Shown: in pieces, positions 59,889 through 64,000 of the stretch | Layout: each line of letters opens with the position of its first letter | How positions within the stretch are numbered: position 1 is the stretch's first letter | Assembly (NCBI GenBank): GCA_027923505.1 | Contig: BROI01000009.1 | Location: 310,001 to 374,000 of the forward strand | Source of the DNA: Mayamaea pseudoterrestris | Lineage: Eukaryota; Bacillariophyta; Bacillariophyceae; Sellaphorales; Sellaphoraceae | DNA: 64,000 nucleotides | Reading direction: 5' to 3' | Notes under the pieces: model-generated | What the model was told of the DNA's origin: nothing | The model's database searches: none | Seen by the model: only the letters and a program-made list of their open reading frames with translations | Translations under genes and position numbers: made by a program

Positions 59889-60623
59889 CTACTGTTGCTT
59901 CCTCCTTCTTTGAATTTCCTTTAAATAATAGCGGCATTTGGTATAGACATTGCCCATCACTGGCCTTGCGTACCTCCAGACAAACTGCAAGAGTCGATTC
60001 ACATGCTGTGTAACGGGGTGTAGCATCCGTTGCAAGAATTGAACGTCAAGCATGACACGCTCGTATAGTTCGCGAAATGATTCCTTCAAAACACCCTGCA
60101 ACGTATCAGGGACTGGTCTTGGCGTCGTCAACGCCGTGGCGCTCGTGTCGACTGCAGAAATGCTTGGCTCTGCCGCTAAAGTTCCACCAATATCCACACC
60201 AGAATCCTTCAATTGTCGCTCCAGCAAACTCTTATGGACTAAGAATTCTTCTCGTTCCTTCTCCAATAGCTCCTTCTGTTTTCGCATTCGTTCAATCTCC
60301 TTGTCCAATTCGGCTGCCAACTCTGGGTGCTTGGCGAGAATTGCGTTCATTTCATCCTCGAGGCTCAAGCATCTTCTGGCTCCTTCCAGCAAGTCCTGCC
60401 GACTAGCAGATGATGCATTATCATCTTGATGTACAATGTCGAAGCCGCGTTCAGCACATATTTGTCGTAATTCACCATCCGATAGTCGATCCAAGTAGTC
60501 GTTTACCAGGACGGGGACGGCAGCGTCGTCGAGATTGTCGAATGCGGATTCTTGATTTACAGTTTCTTGACCTTGCGAGCACACAAAGAGCATAAAGAAG
60601 CACAAAACTAAGGCATTAAACAT
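59889..60623 (-). CDS. Secreted/ER coiled-coil protein of unknown function
   Basis: 244 residues from the ATG at 60623. A signal peptide (MFNALVLCFFMLFVCSQGQ) is followed by an acidic stretch and a SAP-like helix-turn segment at about 45-65 (YLDRLSDGELRQICAERGFD). A coiled coil follows at about 90-140 (LDKEIERMRKQKELLEKERE), then a Thr/Ser-rich linker, and a final helical part with a positively charged end (YYLKEIQRRRKQQ). The C-terminal 60 residues contain the hydrophobic PVTQHVNRLLQFVWRYARPV, which could be a membrane-associated helix. No cysteine pairs or RxLR motif are seen, so it does not look like an RxLR effector. It probably resides in the ER or on its membrane. It is not recognised further. 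Confidence 0.7.
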   Translation of the reverse strand: MFNALVLCFFMLFVCSQGQETVNQESAFDNLDDAAVPVLVNDYLDRLSDGELRQICAERGFDIVHQDDNASSASRQDLLEGARRCLSLEDEMNAILAKHPELAAELDKEIERMRKQKELLEKEREEFLVHKSLLERQLKDSGVDIGGTLAAEPSISAVDTSATALTTPRPVPDTLQGVLKESFRELYERVMLDVQFLQRMLHPVTQHVNRLLQFVWRYARPVMGNVYTKCRYYLKEIQRRRKQQ

Positions 60624-60829
60624 TGTAATGGCAGAGACTGAGCTTGGTCGTGCGAAAATTGAAATGAGCGGCTTAGATTGCAAGACCAACTTGTCGAGGA
60701 AATTGAATTGACAGTGGATTTCGATTGTACTACAAAGAAGACAGTGAATTGCCTTTTCAAACGCGCTAGCGCAGTTCCAGGAAAAGTGAGTTGCTCTGCA
60801 AAAATGTGTCGTCGCGCAACGACGCACAG

Positions 60830-62623
60830 ATGAAGAACATAAGCTCACAACAAAGAATTCCGCTGCGTGTTACGAGTACCCTTGCAATGAACTTTGTCAA
60901 GTGCTCGAGTGTTCGTCGGGTTACCAGTTACCAGCGTCTATCGGTCCTTCGGTCGACGAACCACACTGCGACGAGCTGTAATGATGCTGATGGCGGAACT
61001 TTGATTCATAACGACGCACCAACTAATTATACCATCGCGACGGTTTCTAATAATGCAAGTGACGGTAGTAGCGAACCATGGAAGACTTTGCTTGAAATGC
61101 CTGCTCGAGCCGCCTGGAGAGTTTCTGATCCGCATCAGCCAATCGCGCTGGAGCTTGCCCAGCGACAGCTCTTTCAGCGCACAAAGGGACACTACAACCA
61201 AACACTCAAGCATTTAAAACAGGTTCACGAATCCGTGATTCAATCGCATAAAGATTTGGCGATTCGAAGACACCGCGAGCGCTTACGGACGATGCAGTCT
61301 GAGGGATCCAACGCAGACAAGCGGAAAGACTCCAAACATCAACCCGTCTTGTACGGACCCGAGGAAACGTTGGCGTCCATCAGGTTTCGATTGTATCCAA
61401 ATTTTTCAATTGTCAAACGCGTGTTGCTTGAGGCTAAGAGTTTGTTGGGATCTGGCTTTGCTCGTGATGCTAAACGGTGGCATCCGAAGCAAATTCTCGA
61501 TTTTGGAATCGGATGTGGTAGCGCATCGTTGGCAGCATTAAACGTATGGGACGACGATCAGATCGAATGGATCCATGGCGTGGACCCTTCAGAGGCAATG
61601 AGAGGCGGGGCAGCTGCGATTTTCGAATCTTATTGTCAAGAGATGCATAAACAACGCACCGATCAACATCCTCCACGACTCACGCTAGGGGCTCACCTGT
61701 CTTCCGAGATCGCTCCTCCATCTTTTGATTTGGTATTATTTACTCATACGGCAACGGAGCTTCCTTATGGTTCCTCTATACTGGCAGCAGCTGCAGTTTG
61801 CTGGGATAAATTAAAACCTAATGGGCTGTTCGTCATGATTGAACCAGGAACGCCCGATGGGTTTAGCTCGATTCGAATGGTTCGCAACATGCTGTTGGAT
61901 TGCGTCAACACAAGTGTCGAAAACAAAGGAGCAGGTAATCGAGAAGCATGTTGCATAATTGCTCCATGTACACATAGTGGGTCCTGTCCGATGGAGCAGT
62001 ACTCGACCAATTCGAAAATTTTTACTCAGATGGACGTTACAGATGCGAATGCGGATGCGGACTCACAGGCATTAAACGATACAATTCAAGACCGCGAGGG
62101 CATTAATGGGATTAGGAAAGGGTTTTGTAGTTTTGTTCAAACAATGCCAGGCCATGGTGGGGCTACAAGAGGAGAGAAATTTTCTTACCTTGTAGCACAG
62201 AAGCGTGGCGGATGTGATTATGAAGCGATTGCGGAGGTGACTCCCTATGACGGACTTGCAAAGGCCTTGCAGGAGGGCCTCAACGCTTCCGCTGATGATA
62301 AACTATTGGCGCGATCTCTCGAGCGAGCAATTGGCATGGAAGAGAATTACCTCGACTCTGATGATGACGACCTTAGATTGGAGGTAATGCGCGGGGACAT
62401 GAATCGAAGCAGGTTTGGTCGCATTGTACGCTCGCCTTTGAAAAAGAAGGGACACATACACATTGAGTACTGCTGTAGTCCCGGACGCATTGAACGACAC
62501 TTAATTAGTAAGAGTATGTCTGCCCGGGCTCCCGGTATCTTTGCCGCTGCACGAAAGGCTCGATGGGGCGGGTTCTGGCCACTTACGCCCTCGAGCAGAG
62601 GAGGCCATGAAGTACCCGTATAG
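60830..62623 (+). CDS. METTL17/RSM22: METTL17/RSM22-like mitoribosome assembly factor
   Basis: 597 residues from the ATG at 60830; a second ATG at 60887 (MNFVKCSSVRRVTSYQRL) gives a cleaner mitochondrial presequence. The Rsm22 family has a methyltransferase fold and helps assemble the mitochondrial small ribosomal subunit. Seen here: the pre-domain segment GPEETLASIRFRLYPNFSIV, motif I as ILDFGIGCGSASLAALNVW, SFDLVLFTHTATELPYGS, and GLFVMIEPGTPDGFSSI. Then come the cysteine-rich stretch CCIIAPCTHSGSCPM and CSFVQTMPG, which in the family ligate an iron-sulfur cluster. A long C-terminal extension (about 480-597) is basic and includes LKKKGHIHIEYC. It is divergent from the secreted coiled-coil gene across about 200 bp. 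Confidence 0.9.
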   Translation: MKNISSQQRIPLRVTSTLAMNFVKCSSVRRVTSYQRLSVLRSTNHTATSCNDADGGTLIHNDAPTNYTIATVSNNASDGSSEPWKTLLEMPARAAWRVSDPHQPIALELAQRQLFQRTKGHYNQTLKHLKQVHESVIQSHKDLAIRRHRERLRTMQSEGSNADKRKDSKHQPVLYGPEETLASIRFRLYPNFSIVKRVLLEAKSLLGSGFARDAKRWHPKQILDFGIGCGSASLAALNVWDDDQIEWIHGVDPSEAMRGGAAAIFESYCQEMHKQRTDQHPPRLTLGAHLSSEIAPPSFDLVLFTHTATELPYGSSILAAAAVCWDKLKPNGLFVMIEPGTPDGFSSIRMVRNMLLDCVNTSVENKGAGNREACCIIAPCTHSGSCPMEQYSTNSKIFTQMDVTDANADADSQALNDTIQDREGINGIRKGFCSFVQTMPGHGGATRGEKFSYLVAQKRGGCDYEAIAEVTPYDGLAKALQEGLNASADDKLLARSLERAIGMEENYLDSDDDDLRLEVMRGDMNRSRFGRIVRSPLKKKGHIHIEYCCSPGRIERHLISKSMSARAPGIFAAARKARWGGFWPLTPSSRGGHEVPV

Positions 62624-62672
62624 GTCTTAAATATATATGCTTATTTGTTACTCTATCTTGTAGATGCAACGA

Positions 62673-64000
62673 TCAATGTTGTTCTAGCTTCGTTTTCCAA
62701 ACCGGTGGATAATACTTGACCATGGAAAAAACAGGCTTGATTGGCACTTTGAAATCAGAAAGCGGCTTCTCAGGCGTTGCTGGTCTCGTCATTGTCGGAG
62801 AGCTCGGTCCACTCAATTGCACCTCCACCCTTTGTCGCGGCATTCCGTCCCATGGGATGTCATAAATTATGTTATGATAGTCGAAGCTGTGCACCGGATC
62901 GCTCCAGCCAATCAGATTATCATCAATGCAATCGACATCGCACGCCAACAGTGGAAATGGCAACCCAAAGCTCCGAATCTGAGGAATGTATAGATTAATG
63001 CCATCGTTGCTTGAGAAATCAATGTGTTGATTTTGGTTGGCCGCCTCATAAACGCCTCGAACCCAGGAGAGACTGAAATTTACAATTCCGGTCCCGAAGA
63101 AAAAGACAATAAAGAGAGCCGCAACAATGCACGCCGTCCATCCGTAAAGAATCGTGAGAGCCTCCTGTGTACCTCGCATCCATGTCAACCCTTCCGGTTG
63201 TAGACGTGGGGTTGGCGGAAATGAAAATCCGTCATATGAGCGCCAAGACTGAGAGCAAAAGACTACTGCAGCCTCCTGGGTGACCGTAATGGACTGCAGA
63301 CTTGGCACATTTGGAGGTGCTAAAATATTGACATAAGTTGCTGGCGCAACATACGTAGAATTTACCGAATCGCATACATTGTCGTAGGGGAATTGTGCCC
63401 ATGCATACGCTGACACGAGGAAGTAGGCAACCACCGCCCCGGAAAAGAAATATCGACGGCTGAAGGAGGCAAGTTCAGAACCTAGCTCAGGATTCCATCC
63501 CCAAATTCTCATTAAACAATACTTATCAGCACAGTACTGTACAATTAAGATGGCGAAACCGAAAAAGAATGTCGTTGGAAACCTGCAGATCGACGAGCAA
63601 CGATCATTGTGATCAGAGATTGCGCATTGTCTTGGAATGCGCATCTTAGCCATTACTTACAAGCTGCTATAGAAAAAACATACAAACAAAATCTTTGTCA
63701 TATCCGTGTAACGCTCTCCAAGATTGTAGTATGTGCCTTGAAAGAATGAGTTCATCGTCTCTTGAGTGCGACATCGCGGAGCAAAAAAATGCTTTTGAAT
63801 GTTACCCCAAAGATCAAGCAGTCGAAGAGCAGGGACGAGCCACAGCTCGCTCCAAAGAATGGAGTTTATCTGCGGTAACACATCTGGAGTCCGATACGCG
63901 GTTAAGACAAAACATTGTCGCGGCATGTACAAGAGGAAGAACAGCTTTACATCAATTCTACTTACCTAATCGACCCGGCGCAACCGTACTTGTAAATGGA
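62673..64000 (-). CDS. Multi-pass membrane protein, C-terminal part (cut by window edge)
   Basis: The last two exons of a minus-strand gene. Exon B is 62673-63582; exon A runs from 63661 up to at least 63960. The 78-bp intron (donor GTAAGT, acceptor CTGCAG) joins CFFYSSLFPTTFFFGFAILI in frame. Before the join is MPRQCFVLTAYRTPDVLPQI and an aromatic, charged loop (GERYTDMTKILFV); after it are membrane segments at YCADKYCLMRIWG, YFFSGAVVAYFLVSAYAW and ILYGWTACIVAALFIVFFFG, then a cytosolic tail. The layout recalls the 7-helix C-terminal domain of TMEM63/OSCA-type channels (cf. D-K-Y-x-L), but this is uncertain. The 5' part lies beyond the window. At 63965 an acceptor-like TTAG directly precedes GTAAGT, so the exon start is not settled. 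Confidence 0.7.

Overview
The window looks like nuclear DNA of an oomycete (Stramenopiles), most likely a Peronosporales-type genome. The reasons are: about thirty protein genes packed on both strands at roughly one per 2 kb; mostly single-exon genes with a few short GT..AG introns of about 50-140 bp; a DUF6824-type protein of the kind seen in stramenopiles; a PPR protein fused to a TrmB-like tRNA methyltransferase; PAS and MEKHLA proteins; and a GT60 glycosyltransferase. The species is not identified. No transposon, virus-derived element, tRNA, rRNA or CRISPR was recognised. All names come from reading the translated sequence, not from a search.

Left part (0-17 kb): a 50-bp tandem repeat, adenylosuccinate lyase, a thioredoxin, the RES-complex splicing factor RBMX2/IST3, a TCP11-family protein, an unknown protein, the four-exon mitochondrial gene NCA2, a decayed KH-domain (vigilin-like) pseudogene, the fused PurK-PurE AIR carboxylase, a CAF16-type soluble ABC protein and a DUF2061 membrane protein. 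Two de novo purine enzymes lie about 11 kb apart.

Middle (17-37 kb): a PAS protein, an E2-like fold protein, a membrane-anchored MEKHLA protein, an Alba-like protein, a three-exon protein kinase, MOG1, the PPR-methyltransferase fusion, a SWI3/SMARCC chromatin remodelling subunit, a type II membrane sulfotransferase, eIF2B beta, a GT60 glycosyltransferase and a TSUP/TauE-family anion transporter.

Right part (37-64 kb): a single-exon gene for a 2335-residue disordered protein of unknown role, a TPR protein, an SLC37-like transporter, ALG7/DPAGT1 (first step of N-glycan assembly), a histidine phosphatase, the DUF6824 protein, a possible NOL11-like nucleolar protein, DUS3, RPB3, a succinate dehydrogenase membrane anchor, a secreted coiled-coil protein, METTL17/RSM22 and a multi-pass membrane protein cut by the right edge.

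The genes do not form one pathway. Loose themes are mitochondrial function (NCA2, SDHD, METTL17), tRNA modification (PPR-TrmB, DUS3), purine synthesis, and secretory-pathway glycan or sulfate chemistry. The strongest non-gene signals are seven exact copies of the palindrome TACCGGTA, all outside coding sequence and mostly in divergent promoters, and two perfect TGACGTCA (CRE/bZIP) palindromes, each between a divergent gene pair.
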